NCBI RefSeq assembly: GCF_000344685.1
Contig: NW_006920411.1
Location: forward strand, 2,035,037 to 2,099,036
Origin: Gloeophyllum trabeum ATCC 11539
Lineage: Eukaryota; Basidiomycota; Agaricomycetes; Gloeophyllales; Gloeophyllaceae
Length of the DNA: 64,000 nucleotides
Reading direction: 5' to 3'
Under the pieces are notes generated by a model. The model was not told the origin of the DNA. It made no database searches and saw only the letters and a list, made by a program, of their open reading frames with translations. This document shows positions 46,839 to 59,649 of this stretch, piece after piece (position 1 is the stretch's first letter; the number at the start of each line of letters is the position of its first letter). Both the position numbers and the translations under genes were made by a program.

Positions 46839-48444
46839 GTTTTGTCCTCGCAGGCGGGCGGGCATACCGCCTTGCGCTCAGACGGATACCTGGGCGGGTC
46901 CGCCGCCCTTTCTCCGACGTGGTGGTTGAACGCGCACACATTGCGCCGCCAAGCTTCTCTTCCAGCATCCGCCACCGGTATACATCTACAACCCTGGACC
47001 GCGACTGTCGACGTGCACTATTTATTACACTAATGCCGCATTACGCTCATTAATGTCCTCACGCCACCTCTCTCCTGGGTCTCTCGGTGCAGGTCTGTAC
47101 GAGAGCCCCTGTGCATATTTGACGACCGACGCGTGCATACCCTCAGCCAAGGCTGATGGCGAGATGCACGTACGAAAATGTGATCTTACACTGTCCATCT
47201 CATCAAGCACGAAGCCGTATCCATGGTCATTTGGAACTCCCATTACTGGACCGCCGCTCGTCTTCCTCCGCCTCTTCCTGTACACCCCCTCAGTGCTTCT
47301 TGCTATCGATCGCGTTCGGCCTGTCCTCATTTCTCACTTTGCAATTGCAACATCACACCTTTTTACTTTTGGCATTACCACATATTTATTGGTTGAATAT
47401 TATACCATTCGACATATTTTGGAGGAGTAGAGCTCGTCGGGGACTGTATACCCGCCCATTTTGGATTGCTTTTGTTCGTACGTACTTGGGAATAACTTTG
47501 TGCCATATAGATGTAGAAGAAATAGAACAAAAGATTAATGCACTCAGAACCCACACTACGAGAGCGAGGCATGCATATGTTGGACGAATCCCTCAAGTCA
47601 AGATATTGGGACGAGCTTCGCCACGATTGCGGTACGTAGCCTCGTGGCGGGGCGAGTGTGGCGTCAGGTCACCGCCACAGACGCGTTTAGACCATGCCAA
47701 TGAAAGGAAGTGCATCTTGTCCTTCCACCTACACCTCAGCCGATGTTAGCAGGATACGCTCATGCCGGCACTTCTCGTAATCCAAGGGCGTTTGATTCGA
47801 AGATATGAAAAGACTTGCTCCGCGTCCGGGAAATCAGAATGGGAAGAGATCAAATCGTGGAAACCGCGAGGCCTTGTCGTGTTCAATCTACCTGTCTGAA
47901 AACGCCCAGGCCAGAACAAAACATATCGTCTTCTAAGGAAACAGCGGTTTGTCGCGCCGGTATGCTGCTGCTAAACGTGGTCTTGAGCCTGCCGTCGGTC
48001 CGCCTAATCTACCTCCTACACGCGTCTATCTCACATTCGGACCAGCGAGTCTCTTTACGCGAAATCCTCTTGGAGGTTATTTCTATATGGAAAACAAGTT
48101 TTGGGGTTAGTCCGTTTACTGTCGCTCAGCAGCAGCACAGGTCCGTGAGCGGAACAATGAGCGGCAAGCATGGGTGTGGCCGCAGCCCCCGAGGCGCGCT
48201 TCGAGGATGCAGCCACACTCCATATTTAAGCTGAGCCTGCGTCCATCCTGTTGGCGTGCGTGCTCCAAGTGAACGCCCTTATCCTCCCGCCGCTGCTCCT
48301 GGGCTTTGGGCATCTCTGCCTCCGCCCTTCACCTCTGTCCGCACTACGGCTGCCCCCTCGTCCTCCCCATCTCTGTCCGCTCTGCGCTTTCTCTTCCTCT
48401 TTATTATTATTCTTGATTGCCGGTCTCTGTATCTTCTGCTCAGT
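46839..48444. other. Longest gene-free stretch of the gene block
   Basis: About 1.6 kb with no domain on either strand. 47300-47420 is A/T- and pyrimidine-rich. Frames of 125-197 codons (47053-47430, 47156-47749, 47815-48234, all +) overlap each other, lack any homology I can see and probably occur by chance. Could hold a non-coding transcript or a fast-evolving gene. Confidence 0.4.
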
Positions 48445-49738
48445 ATGCCTATGAAATCATCGCATCCGCCTTCTTCATATGTGCCACCCTCAGCCACACA
48501 TGAGCGAACATCAAGTCGTGGAAAGGATATGAGCTGGCGCAAGCCAGTTCCCCAGTTCATACCCTCTCCTCCACCGTCGCCGCCTCCCTCTTCTCCCGCA
48601 AACCGACCCCTGCCACTTACAGGGACATCCCATGAAGATATACCTCCTGTGCGTGCCTCAGGTATCTATGCTCTTACCACTGTAGGGCTGAGCTTGTTCG
48701 TTTAGCTCCCTGTTGACTGGCGCGAAGCCATTGAACGGGCTCTGACTAAAGACCGATGGCATAAGAGCGACCCCATGGTCGCGTACGGTGGCGGCTGGGA
48801 CGCCAGCGTCGGTGACGTGTGGACACGGCCTACCTCGCCCACGCCCGACCCTCGATGGGAGTTTGATTCCACAGGATTCACATCCGCTTCCGCATCGACG
48901 CTGGATTTTCGTCGACATCTCGCGGACAGAACGAATAGACGCATAAGTATTTATCAACACGAGGAGCGCAGCCGTGATGGACTGCCGCCCCGACCACATA
49001 CAGCTTCGACGCCACAGAGGGAACCGGCGAGAGGTCATAAGCACTTGCATCGTGTACGTCGCGTTGACCGTGGTTGTTGTTGTTTGGCTGACTGGCGGTG
49101 CGATGAAGATGTATCGCCCCCCAACTCCGCCGCTCCCTACACACTACAGGAAACGTCGCCTACAAGACGAGAACGACCATGTACCTGTGCCGCTAGTGGA
49201 GCCGTACCGTACGGTGTGTTATTTCTCCTTATATCGCGACGTTTGGAATACTCAGTATTTTTAGGTATACCCTGACACACCTACAGCCTGGGGTCACCGG
49301 GACACTGTGGTCCTCCGCTCTTTCCCTCCCTCCACAGTCAACCTTTCATATGCTACTCTACCCCGAACTCAGTCTATTGCGGGCTGGGATGTTCCGGTGC
49401 TTCCCGTGGTTCTACCTGGCCCGAGCCCTCTCAAGAAATCCAAGTCGAGCCTATCACTGACGAAGACTGTCGTACGTCGCGATGCAGTCAAGTCCTCTGC
49501 TCCTTGGTGGTCTAACTTACTTTGTGTGCCGCGCAAAGGCTCGGACCGCTCGAAATATAATCCACCGCAGGCGAAACAGATCGACCTACCCGGGCTCCCG
49601 CCCGTGAACCGCAAGCGGCTCTCAAAGGCGTCCACCGTCACCTTGATTGACAACCCCCACTCCACACCTTTACTGGCTATGTTGTCCCTGTGGAATCGGT
49701 TCAGACGCTGGGGTCAGACCTGGATGGTCAAGGAGTAA
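48445..49738 (+). CDS. Unknown single-pass membrane protein
   Basis: Not recognised. Start MPMKSSHPPSSYVPPSATHE; the N-terminal ~60 residues are disordered and Pro/Ser-rich. After an intron (about 48650-48703) comes LPVDWREAIERALTKDRWHK and a short conserved-looking stretch (MVAYGGGWDASVGDVWTRPT). A membrane segment EVISTCIVYVALTVVVVVWL lies near 49030-49090, and the C-terminal part (49265-49738) is Pro/Ser-rich, basic, ending RFRRWGQTWMVKE. Joining the second and third parts needs an intron between about 48915 and 49020 with more than one possible splice pair. Spliced length about 380 residues. Probably a real gene because coding-like frames are joined by plausible introns. Confidence 0.55.
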
Positions 49739-50188
49739 GGTGCTCTCTGCAGCATTCACGTTCCGATGTAAGTTCTGCGCGGACGCTTGGCCGTTCGTCT
49801 TTTCTTCCCCGGATTCCATATACTTTACCTAGCATCATGCTGTACGCCAATAATGACCTGTAGCATAGTACACGATCGCATCTGACGATTGTAGTGCCTC
49901 GGTAATGCCACACTTTGCCACATGGCAAGCCGCATCTAAGCCGCACGAATCTCGCGTCCTTGATTGGGCAAGTGTGACGTCCTCCTGCTGCACCCTCGGA
50001 CTTGGTACAAATCCCCACTCAGTCTCCTCTCCTCCTTTACTATCAGGGCTCAGCTTTCCAGTTATGAGACTCTGAGAGCAGGCTCTCCATACCACTAAAG
50101 TCAGCACATATATCCCCCGGACTGGTCGTAGAAGAATAAGTCCGAATTTCGACGCGTCCAGTACTGGAATTATCTATCTACCCTGCCA
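49739..50188. other. Intergenic, no gene seen
   Basis: 450 bp with 3' UTR of the unknown gene and promoter of the carrier gene. Minus-strand frames here have no domain. Confidence 0.5.
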
Positions 50189-52566
50189 ATGGTTCAAATA
50201 GACAACATACCCGGGCCCAGCAATCGAGATATATTCGAGGCGAGCTTATCGGGCGCGCAGGAACGGCCATTCATACCTCGCCTAAGATCCGACCCTCCTC
50301 CTTACCACCCTTTGCCTCACAGCCTCCTCGAGTTCCGCCAGCAGGAGGGCGAAGAGGAACGCGACAGAAGGTTTCGCGAGCTATGGAGACGCTTGCCCAA
50401 ACGAACATTTGGCAATATCGATGACGAGGCCATCTCGAAGTCGATACCCGTGATGGACGATGCCTCGTTAACGCCGGAGCGCGCGAAGAAGCTCCAGGAG
50501 ATGTACGAGGATGAACTCGTGGGCTCGTGTAATAGTCATGGTTTGGGCTCCATCCGCCCTCATATTGGGTGGAAGGAGTTCAAGCGATATGCAGAGCGTA
50601 AGGAAGCTGGTATGTGCGGCCATGCCTGTACGTTCCGACTTATATCGAAGCATACCTGAACCCTTGCTAGAGTTATGGTCCATCTTCCATGATGAGCTAG
50701 ACCTTGATGGCAATGGACATTTGGACGCAGAAGAACTTGAGGTAGCTTTGAGAAAGGCTGGTGAGTTGTACTGGCCTCCCTGTGTGTATGCGCTCATACA
50801 TCAATGTAGGCATCGAGATGTCACCGTCTACAATGTCTGAGTTCATGACCTCACTGACGCAGTCCCCACACTCTCACTCCATAAACTTTCGAGAGTTTCG
50901 CGACTTCCTCCTGCTCATGCCCCGAAAAGCATCGACAGCCGAAATCTATCGTTTCTACGAAGTCAAGCGATACTTGGATGACGACAGGCGAGGAGCGGCG
51001 AGAGTGAATATGGAAGGTTTGTCTTTGTCACTGCTAACTTGAGGTGCTCTCTGCTTACGTTCGGCAAGGCGACGTCAGTTTGAGCGCGGAAGACCGCCCT
51101 CATGCAGCACCCATTGGGTACAAAGCTCATACTGGTCGGGATCAGCTTGTAGATTATGCCCTTGAATCTTCTGGGGACGAGGACGACGACAATCTGGCTC
51201 CAGAAGAGTATGAGGAGGAGCACCACAGCTGGCTCGGGGGAACCACTGCAGTCAAGTTCTTACTGGCGGGCGGCATCGCCGGTGCTGGTGAGTGGTCGTC
51301 TTTAGGGTGCTAGGTTGCCATTACTCACCGTACAGTCTATGTCAGTCTCAAGAACATGCACTGCTCCCTTTGACCGTTTGAAGATTTTCCTGATCACTCG
51401 TCCTCCAGAAATGGGTGGGACATCCCTGAGCCCTGCAGCGCCTGTAAGGGGTGTGAAGGCCATAGGTAATGCCGTTGCTCGTATATACGCCGAATCAGGC
51501 ATCCGAGGGTTTTGGGTCGGCAATGGTCTGTCGGTAGCCAAGATCTTTCCAGAGTCTGCGATCAAATTCCTTGCATACGAGTCCTCGGTTAGTCTTACAC
51601 ATATCGAGACCTTCCTTCTCCTAATAAGTCACCGACTTAGAAACGATTCTTTGCCGAATACGTGGACCATGTAGAGGATTCAAGAGAAATTACCGGCGTC
51701 AGCCGATTCTTATCTGGTGGTATAGGCGGTATTACCAGTCAGCTCTGTGAGTAACTGCGCTGATGCCTACGATTTCTTTCCCCTGAGCGTTACATCATAG
51801 CCATCTATCCCATCGAAACGTTGAAGGTACAGTTCTCTGTGAATGCCAGAATGAACACTTTTTAACGCATGTACGTAGACTCAAATGATGAGCTCGACGG
51901 GAGAGCAGAGGCGGACATTGATCGGTGCTGCTCGGCGCGTATGGCAACTTGGAGGCATTCGAGCGTATTATCGAGGCTTAACAGTGCGTGTACTGCGTAT
52001 GTCGTATCGAGACGTACTCCTGATTTAATCGTAGATAGGTCTCATCGGTGTCTTTCCGTAGGCAGATGTCCTTATTCGATCGGACACACTCTGACGGTTT
52101 GACAGGTATTCCGCTATTGACATGAGTACGTTCGAGGCTCTGAAACTGGCGTACCTACGTTCGACGGGTAAGGATGAGCCCGGGGTGCTTGCTACTCTGG
52201 CCTTCGGCAGTGTCTCTGGTAGTGTCGGTGCCACGAGCGTGTACCCACTGAATTTAGTGCGGACACGATTACAAGCCTCTGGGTCTTCGGGACATCCAGA
52301 GCGGTATACTGGCATATTGGACGTGGCGACAAAAACGTATCAAAGGGATGGATGGAGAGGGTTCTACCGTGGACTGCTCCCGACTCTTGCGAAGGTACGT
52401 ATGTTCTAGATGCCCCTGGTGCTTTTCTGACTGTTTTATAGGTCGTCCCAGCGGTCTCGATATCATACGTTGTATACGAACATAGTAAACGAAAGTATGT
52501 GCCAGGTTGACGATGCCAGCTAGTCCTACCAGTGCTGACCGTATTTCCAACAGACTGGGTGTATAA
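50189..52566 (+). CDS. EF-hand mitochondrial carrier, SCaMC/Sal1-like (ATP-Mg/Pi exchanger)
   Basis: Calcium-regulated carrier of the inner membrane that exchanges ATP-Mg for phosphate. N-terminal half: a helix-rich regulatory domain with a good EF-hand loop DLDGNGHLDAEE (about 50702-50735) and degenerate further hands (SINFREFRDFLLLMP). C-terminal half: three carrier repeats with their signatures, CTAPFDRLKIFL (about 51355-51390), IYPIETLKTQM (across the intron near 51830) and VYPLNLVRTRLQ (about 52240-52275). The second halves read GIRGFWVGNGLSVAKIFPES, GIRAYYRGLTIGLIGVFPYS and GWRGFYRGLLPTLAKVVPAV. Ends KRKLGV at 52566. About 640 residues, ten or more exons. Confidence 0.92.
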
Positions 52567-52757
52567 AGGCTTCTGCTTCAAGTTCCTCGAATTTTCTCTA
52601 AATCTCGTAGAGTACTATATCAATCGGTATCTTAAACCCTTAGCATTGTATCCATAAATATTAAGACAGTATCACCGGACTAGGCGATGGAGATAGAAAT
52701 ACAATACTACGTTCTTTCTGCTCCAGTACTTGGAGAGGTCTTCGTCTTGATCTGCAA

Positions 52758-53260
52758 TTACAAGTCAATCCCTCTGTCGTCTGCGGAACGTTCTGTCATG
52801 GCATGAGTCGTTGGAGCTCCTGGACTGCTGCGCCCAGTGCCTTGGGACTGGGAACCAATGTCATAGTGACTTGAATATGGGATGCCCTTGTTGGACAATG
52901 CCATTTTCAAGATAGCTATCCGTTCTTGCTGGGACGCTCTAATGATTGCAATTTCCGTCAGTATTCCAGGGTATCTGCAGAGACGAGCTTACATTACTCT
53001 GGAATTATCCGTGTAGGCTTCTTCCAAGACGGTATCTCCCGCCTCAGTCGCAGTTATGTGTTCTTTCAGTTCATCTTGAGTCCGTTGGAGGTGGCTCAGC
53101 GAGTTCTGCAGACGCGCGATCTCTGTGAGGGCAGTTCAGGCGATCACGACGAGCATGTCCAGAGCGCGAATGCAGCTCAACCTTCGGTTATGATCGGCAC
53201 CTCGAGCTGTGTGGCTTCGGTAAGCGTGAATGGCTGTGGATGGCGAGGTCTGTAGTCCAT
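52758..53260 (-). CDS. Small coiled-coil protein resembling Tma17/Adc17 proteasome assembly chaperone
   Basis: About 127 residues in three exons. Exon 1 (from 53260) MDYRPRHPQPFTLTEATQLE to VPIITE; exon 2 EIARLQNSLSHLQRTQDELK through TDNSRV; exon 3 from about 52935, IASQQERIAILKMALSNKGI, then a Ser/Thr-rich tail, stop at 52758-52760. The introns restore one continuous frame, which supports a real gene. The layout of a helix with SLSHLQRTQDEL, an acidic linker and a second helix with N..VIxxQxERIxxL resembles yeast Tma17, which helps assemble the proteasome base under stress. Similarity is short and from memory of the family pattern, so the name is tentative. Confidence 0.6.
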
Positions 53261-53687
53261 ACTGATGGACGTAGGATAAGCAGTAGTGAGTAAGCTGTGG
53301 AAGCCTGTGGCGAATATTGTGGCTGCGGCACCGGTCCGACGGTTTCGAATGGTACCGACAGCAGCCACTCCCGCCTCATTACGTTCCGCACGTTACGCAT
53401 GACGCCGTAAAGCAAGTCTCGATGCGCATGCATGCTAGCCATTGCTAGGGTCGTGATACATGACGGATATCCACAGGATCCAGCATATTTCATGAGTGCG
53501 AGGGGCAGACTGCAGCGTACTAGTAGAGGGCGCCACCCACGTGATAGACTGTATTGACAGGCTGGATTATAATTGGAGCTGCGTCCCTGCAGTAGACCAC
53601 CAACCTAGGGCCTGTCTGCCACGCCTATCTATCTCTATGTTCGGTCTTGTCTAGCTTCAGCATCAGGCCTCCTGGCTGCTCTAAGAC
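53261..53687. promoter_or_regulatory. Divergent promoter region, Tma17-like / DUF2985
   Basis: 427 bp between opposite start codons. No motif singled out. Confidence 0.4.
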
Positions 53688-56021
53688 TTGCCATTGACCA
53701 GCATGCCGTCCATAAGAGTGCGACGGGGAACATACTCCTCTTTACGCGACGATGATATACCGGAGGGGATTGCGGTGCCCTCAAGAACGCGACCTCGGAG
53801 GAGTACTGTGGCCCTCTTTTTCCCTAGCTCAGCTCCTACCGGTGAAAACCCTATAGAGCCCAGCCAAGCCGTAAGCACTTCTGGCCGATCCAGGACTACG
53901 AGCGAACCGGGAACCATCGCCGCAGAACCCCAGCATCCTCTCAAGAGCAAAGTCTCCAATCACATATTGAATGGGACTTGGAAGTCTAGGTACTCTGCCG
54001 GCAGGGGTCAGAATGATGTACCTGATGCGGCTGGAACTCCAAGACAAAGAGTTGTATCTCTAGAGGGCTCGCAAGTAGACGTACTCGTTCGGACGGGCCA
54101 GCTCCCCGGACGTGTGGGCAGTGCTCTGAGCGTCCGTTCCTCCTTGAACGATGGTGCTTCAAGCTTAGGAGGCGAACATCATGAAGATGACATCGTCGAA
54201 CACTTGGATGCGATCGGTGTGTGCTCCTCTAACGTGCGACTACAGGGCCATGCAGTTCTGAGGATCTGTCAGACCCTCAAATAGGGACGGTTTCCTCCCT
54301 CACCAATGCCGCCAACGCCATCCTCATGTAAGTGTCATTATATGCATGCGTAATCTCAGGATATGCTAATACTTATGCTCTCTCCCGCCAGTCCGCCCCT
54401 ATCTCTCTATTCACGCAAACCCATAGTGTCCTTACCGCAATCTCCTGCTCTCGGTGCTGAGGATGTGGAGAAGTCTCGTGGAGCGTCGCATATGGACGAC
54501 CTAGATCATCACGTCGAAAGTGTTCTCTCCAAGCGGCAGGTCTTTAAGAGGACGATGAAGGGAGTATGGGCCTTCGTGAAAACACGTACGTCTCTTGATA
54601 TTTCTAGACAATGGACCATGTGAATTAACACTGAAAATCGTCGCAGCTCTGGGGGTAAGCCAACATCAGGCCTAGATTAAGTTCGGACTTGGTCAACTGA
54701 ACGCTGAAACCCTAGTTTATCACGGCAGTCTACGGGTTTCTCGTCGGTATGCTCATCTAACCGACTATGCTTATGCCAACATTTGCTCATCTGATTCTCA
54801 GCGTTCTGGGGTGCCGCCATTGTTATCTTCTTACTGAAGATCATCAACTTTCACAACGCGAACACGCAAGGTTTCTGGGTAGAGGTGTCTTCGCAAGTGG
54901 AAAACGGTAAGACTGTTCTTGTCTTGTAGTGCTTCGTGATACTAATGTGCTCATTGTCCACCCAGGTTTATTCACCGCGACGGGCATAGGCTTAATACCC
55001 TTCCGAGCCATGGACACCTACCGTATGGATATCCTCTGGCACTTGCTGCTTGTTTTGACTGTTGCCTGCAGGGATAGCCAGAATCTGGTATTACAAACGC
55101 AAAACAAGAAGACTCAGAAAACAGGCAGGCTTGCCAGAACTCATCGACGAAGACGACTTACCAGACCCTATTTATGACGTAAATTATGTACACGTTCTTA
55201 CTGACGAAGAGCAAGCGGATCTACATTATCGTGAGTATCTAGCAAGGCATACATTGACGCAGAACCTCAGACTCAGACTTCGTTTCATCAGAACAAATTA
55301 AATTCATGAAGTCGCAAACGTGGTACAGACCTCACGGGACCGACACACATCGAGTGAGTGACTAGGATGCTTGTACTCCGGTTCACTGCTCAATATTCAC
55401 GGCGCCTTACCGCAGGCATTCCCTATCAAGTAGGTGGTACTGTCTCTTGACTCTTCATTAGTGTTGAGAGACCATCCGGGTTAGCACCGCCTTGCTCATC
55501 TGCTGCCTGATAGACGGCAACTCGCTCTTCCAGGTGAGCCGCCAGATTCAAGAGCGCATATCCGGGGTAGAATCTAAGTTATGACACTTCAGATCATTCT
55601 ATGCGGTACGATGTGGGGACTCAATCGGTGAAGACACTACAGTCGCTATCAGTATGGCATCCGCTGATCCCTATAACATAGATTCGAACGTCCAGCATGG
55701 AGTACCGGTATCCTTATCCCGGCCAGCTTCCTGTGTGGCATATTTTCAGGAGTCTTCATCTGGCGCGGTGGCCAAAAGACAAGACGAACAGAAGAAGTGC
55801 AAGAGCGGTTACGCGTAGCTCTGAGTACGCATCCGGAGGGCACACGCGACCTCGAGGGTATGACGGTTGCAGAGTCGGCGGCGGAACCCAAAGACACCAC
55901 CGACACTGTTGCTGGTCGTCTGTCATTGGACCGACGAGGAAGTGCAACAGGCACAAGCATGGACGACACTCCACTTGTTAACCACGAGAAGACCAGTGAT
56001 AGAGCTATGGAGGACAGTTGA
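53688..56021 (+). CDS. DUF2985 family fungal membrane protein
   Basis: Function unknown in this fungal family. Start MPLTSMPSIRVRRGTYSSLR (a second ATG at 53703 is equally possible). The first ~250 residues are disordered and Ser/Arg-rich. The DUF2985 core begins with LGFITAVYGFLVAFWGAAIV (about 54715-54820, over three exons), then IFLLKIINFHNANTQGFWVE, GLFTATGIGLIPFRAMDTYR (about 54963-55022) and the basic YYKRKTRRLRKQAGLPEL. Two more hydrophobic segments follow (TALLICCLIDGNSLFQIILC; a last one with PASFLCGIFSG), and a charged tail ending DRAMEDS at 56021. About ten exons. The domain assignment is strong because the core block is highly conserved across mushrooms. Confidence 0.85.
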
Positions 56022-56379
56022 TGCTTGTAATTCATAGTCATGTTCCTCAGTTGTCGTGCTACGCACAAGGACCATTATGTATGCCAGATTTATTGCAAAA
56101 TCTAAACATGCAAGACAAACTGCGAATATCCTCACAACTTCGGATTGTTGAAATCCAACACTACTAGGCTGAACCACGCAAAAGCTCCTGCCCCGCAATC
56201 AACTCGGAGGCGCTCAGCGAGCCGCATAGCAGCATTCATGCGCCCTCTGCGCGACGCCGCCTGGCGTTACCTTGATAAATATCGCCGTCAACTATGTACC
56301 CAAGGCAAAGACGGAGATCCGATGAAAGATCTCAGTCCAGCCGTTTTGCGGGCGCTGTTGAAGCGCAAGGATTGTGCAT
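56022..56379. other. Convergent 3' regions of DUF2985 and MetE genes
   Basis: 358 bp between facing stop codons. A 98-codon frame (56145-56441, +) has no domain. Only 3' UTRs are likely. Confidence 0.5.
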
Positions 56380-58902
56380 TTAGGCGTATTGCTGGCGGGC
56401 CCAACGAGCAGCCGCCACAAGGTTGGACAAAGAGGCTATAGAAAAAGGATTATCAGTCTCTGAGAGCCGAAGAACACTGCGTAAACACATACCCTCAGTC
56501 TCCTTCCAGCCACGGGTCTTCAGACCACAGTCAGGGTTGACGAAGAGCAGGTGGTCAGGGAGAATCTCCAACATGGCAGCGATACGGTCCTTGATCTCCT
56601 GCTCGCTGGGGACACGGGGAGAGTGGATGTCGTAGACACCAGGCCCGATCTGGTTCGAGTAGCCGTACTCCTTGAAGGTCTGCAAGAGCTTCATGTCGCT
56701 CTTGGAGGCCTCAATCGATATAACATCGGCGTCGAGACGCTGAATGGACGGGAAGATGTCACCGAAGTCGGAGTAACAGAAGTGAGAGTGGGTCTGGAGA
56801 GCATCGGTAACACCGGCAGTGGCCAGACGGAAGGAGTCGACGGCCCAGGTAAGGTAGGCGTCCCAGTCGGTGCGACGGAGAGGAAGCTATGTGACAATAG
56901 TATTAGCATGTATCCAGCAAATATGTTGCAGCAAGCTACGTACACCTTCACGAATGGCGGGCTCATCGACTTGGATGGCGCTGATGCCAGCCTTCTCGAG
57001 ATCGATAACCTCATCCCGGAGAGCAAGGGCGAGCTGCTTGGCCTGCAACTCCCTGGAGACATCGGCACGAGGGAACGACCAGTTGAGGATCGTAACCGGG
57101 CCAGTCAACATACCCTTCATGGGCTTCTGGGTAACGCTCTGGGCGTATGCAGACCAGCGAACGGTCATAGGGTGGGGACGGCTGACGTCGGAGACGATGA
57201 TGGGAGGACGAACGTAGCGAGAGCCGTAGGACTGCACCCAACCATTCTGGGTGAAGACGAAGCCCTCGAGCTGTTCACCGAAGTATTGGACCATGTCGTT
57301 ACGCTCGGGCTCACCGTGAACGAGGAGATCCAAGCCGACCTTCTCCTGGAAGCGCACGACGTTCTCGATTTCCTTCTCAATGAAGTTGTCGTACTCGGCT
57401 TGGGAGATCTCGTTCTTATTGAGCTTGGCACGAGCCGTACGGATCTCCTTGGTCTGAGGGAAGGAGCCAATGGTGGTGGTGGGGAACTTGGGCAGGTTCA
57501 GCTTCTTCTTCTGAACCTCCAAGCGAACGGCGAAGGGGCTCTTCCTGTTCAGCATGTCAGGGGTGATAGCGGCAACCCGCTTCCTGACAGCGTCGTTGGA
57601 GTTCCTCTCGAACGCCCTGCGAGCAGCAATGGACTTCTTGTTGTCCTCGAGAGCAGCGGCAACGGCAGAGTCCTGGGAGCCGTTGAGGACGGAAGCGATA
57701 ACAGCAACCTCGGCAGCCTTTTCCAAAGCGAAGGAGAACCAGCTCTTCACCTCCTCCGACAGCTTGTTCTCGGACGCGAGGGTGACAGGAGTATGCAAAA
57801 GGGAAGAGGAAGTGGCAATGATGACATGGTCAGAGCCGAGGGTATCGATGGCCTTCTGGCCCAACTTGATGGCAGCCTCGAAGTCGGTCTTCCAGATGTT
57901 ACGGCCTGAGACGACACCGAGAGACAGGATCAAGGAGGTGGACTTCACGGCAGCCAAGGTGTCATCGAGCTGAGCAGGAGCACGGTCCAGGTCGATGTGG
58001 AGACCGGCAACCGGGAGCTTAGCAGCGAAGGTCAAGTTGGAGTCGAGACGACCGAAGTAGGTCGTGAGGATAATCTTGGGCGCTACGGGGGCGAGCTCAG
58101 CGTAAGCAGTAGCGTACTGCTTCTCGAGGTAGGCAGCAGTGTCGAGGACGAGGACGGGCTCGTCGATCTGGACGGACTGAGCGCCGGCAGCCTTCAGCTC
58201 GGACAGCAGCTGCTTGTAGATGGGGAGCAGCTTGGGCAGGAGGGAGATCGGCTGGAAGCCGGGCTTGGCCTCCCTCGCGGGCTTACCGAGTACGAGGTAG
58301 GAGACGGGGCCCAACACGACCGGGCGGGTCTCGACACCGAGAGCCTTGGCCTCCTTGTACTCCTCAACGGCCTTGTTGAACTTGAGCTTGAAGTCGGTCT
58401 CGTCCGAAAGCTCGGGGACGACGAAGTGGTAGTTGGAGTCGAACCACTTCTTCATCTCGCAAGCGGGGACGTCGACGCCCTCGGCCTGACGACCACGGCC
58501 CATGGCGAAGTAAATGTCAAGGTCGGACAGACCATGGCCCAGATAACGCTTGGGGATCGCGTTGAACGACGCGGAGTGGTCAAGGACGTGGTCGTAGAGG
58601 GAGAACTCGCCGCTGCCGGTCGGGCGTCAGATAAGATTCAATGTCGAGCACAACGTGCGGTGACCTACCTAGGGATGAGATCTACACCTCGCGCTTTAAT
58701 GTTCGTCCAGTTGTACTTCTTGACTTCGGCCGCGACCTTGGTTAGCTCGTCGGCTGAAATTTTACCCCCCCAGTACGCCTCGACGGCCTTCTTGACCTCA
58801 CGGTTAGCACCTAAAGCCTGCTTAGTCTCTCTGCTATCGTATTTCAAACAGAAAAGGTGACACACCGATGCGGGGGAAACCCAGAACGCTCGAGAGGACC
58901 AT
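56380..58902 (-). CDS. MET6: Cobalamin-independent methionine synthase (MetE/Met6)
   Basis: Transfers a methyl group from 5-methyltetrahydropteroyl-triglutamate to homocysteine to make methionine; cytosolic zinc enzyme. First exon [13 protein letters not shown] (start 58902), then [20 protein letters not shown]. The large exon (56887-58503) has the N-terminal barrel ([30 protein letters not shown]) and the start of the catalytic barrel ([60 protein letters not shown]). The last exons carry zinc ligands: His and Cys in [11 protein letters not shown] (about 56770-56800), Glu in ISIEASKSD and Cys in [13 protein letters not shown] (about 56520). Ends WARQQYA at 56380. About 765 residues, five exons or so. 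A 452-codon frame on the opposite strand is its shadow. Confidence 0.96.
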
Positions 58903-59649
58903 CTTGGCTGCAGAGAGAGGACGGAGGATGGTGGGTGAAAAGAGATGAATGAGCTGAGGCGGGTCGCGTCCGGTTTTATCTGATCAGGCGTGGAAAATCG
59001 AAGGCTCAAATTGCTGGGGTGCGAAATGGCGTGAGCCTATCGAGTCTAGCCGCCCGATGCACTTCCAGTTGAGGGACCCTTCTCTCGGCGTTCTTCTCAC
59101 TCTGGTGATGATCTCTACCTCTAAAGCCGCACGCAGCATTTCTGCGCATTTACGACTCGTGGTAAATACGCATATATCAGGCCAAATGTACATTGTACGA
59201 TGTCGTCAATCAATAGAGTCGCGGACGGCAGACCCAAAGGAGACTAGGATGAGGCGAACATGTCCGAAGCATCCGATCGAGGGCCCGAGAATCTCCCCAG
59301 CATGATTACACGTCTCCATTGGACCGCACTCTGTAAGTTGACGTCTCGTCCATCAGCGTGAGCAAGAAGGGGGAATGCGTGAAACGGTAGGGTCGACTTA
59401 TGGACAGTCGGGGGATGCCATGGGCGTCCTGGGAGTGAAAGAACTGAGCTTGAGAGCGTCAGGATAGATGGTTGGAGCGGTGGATCTCCCTCGAGCTACA
59501 TAGGTGCGAACTCAGTGTGAAGACGAAGATAAGACTCACAGCATGGCACAGCGCCCACTTGTTATCGTCTTAGTGGGAGTTTCCAGATCCCAAGAGACCG
59601 ATGTGTCGCCACGGTGCTACACTCTGGCGCCCTCGGTACCGGGTTCATC
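58903..59649. other. MetE promoter and start of the gene-poor right end
   Basis: 747 bp upstream of methionine synthase up to the target-site copy GGTTCATC (59642-59649). No gene or clear motif. Short frames such as 58984-59193 (-) and 59057-59305 (+) are overlapping and domain-free. Confidence 0.5.

Noticed and set aside
47053..47749. Overlapping 125- and 197-codon frames
   Set aside because: They overlap each other in different frames, have no domain and show no splice continuity with other coding-like sequence.
56551..57909. 452-codon open frame on the plus strand
   Set aside because: It is exactly antisense to the conserved MetE exon; long antisense frames arise from codon bias in highly expressed genes. 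Its Gly/Leu/Val/Glu-rich sequence has no domain.
57997..58860. 287-codon plus-strand frame
   Set aside because: Also antisense to MetE, with the same low-complexity composition.
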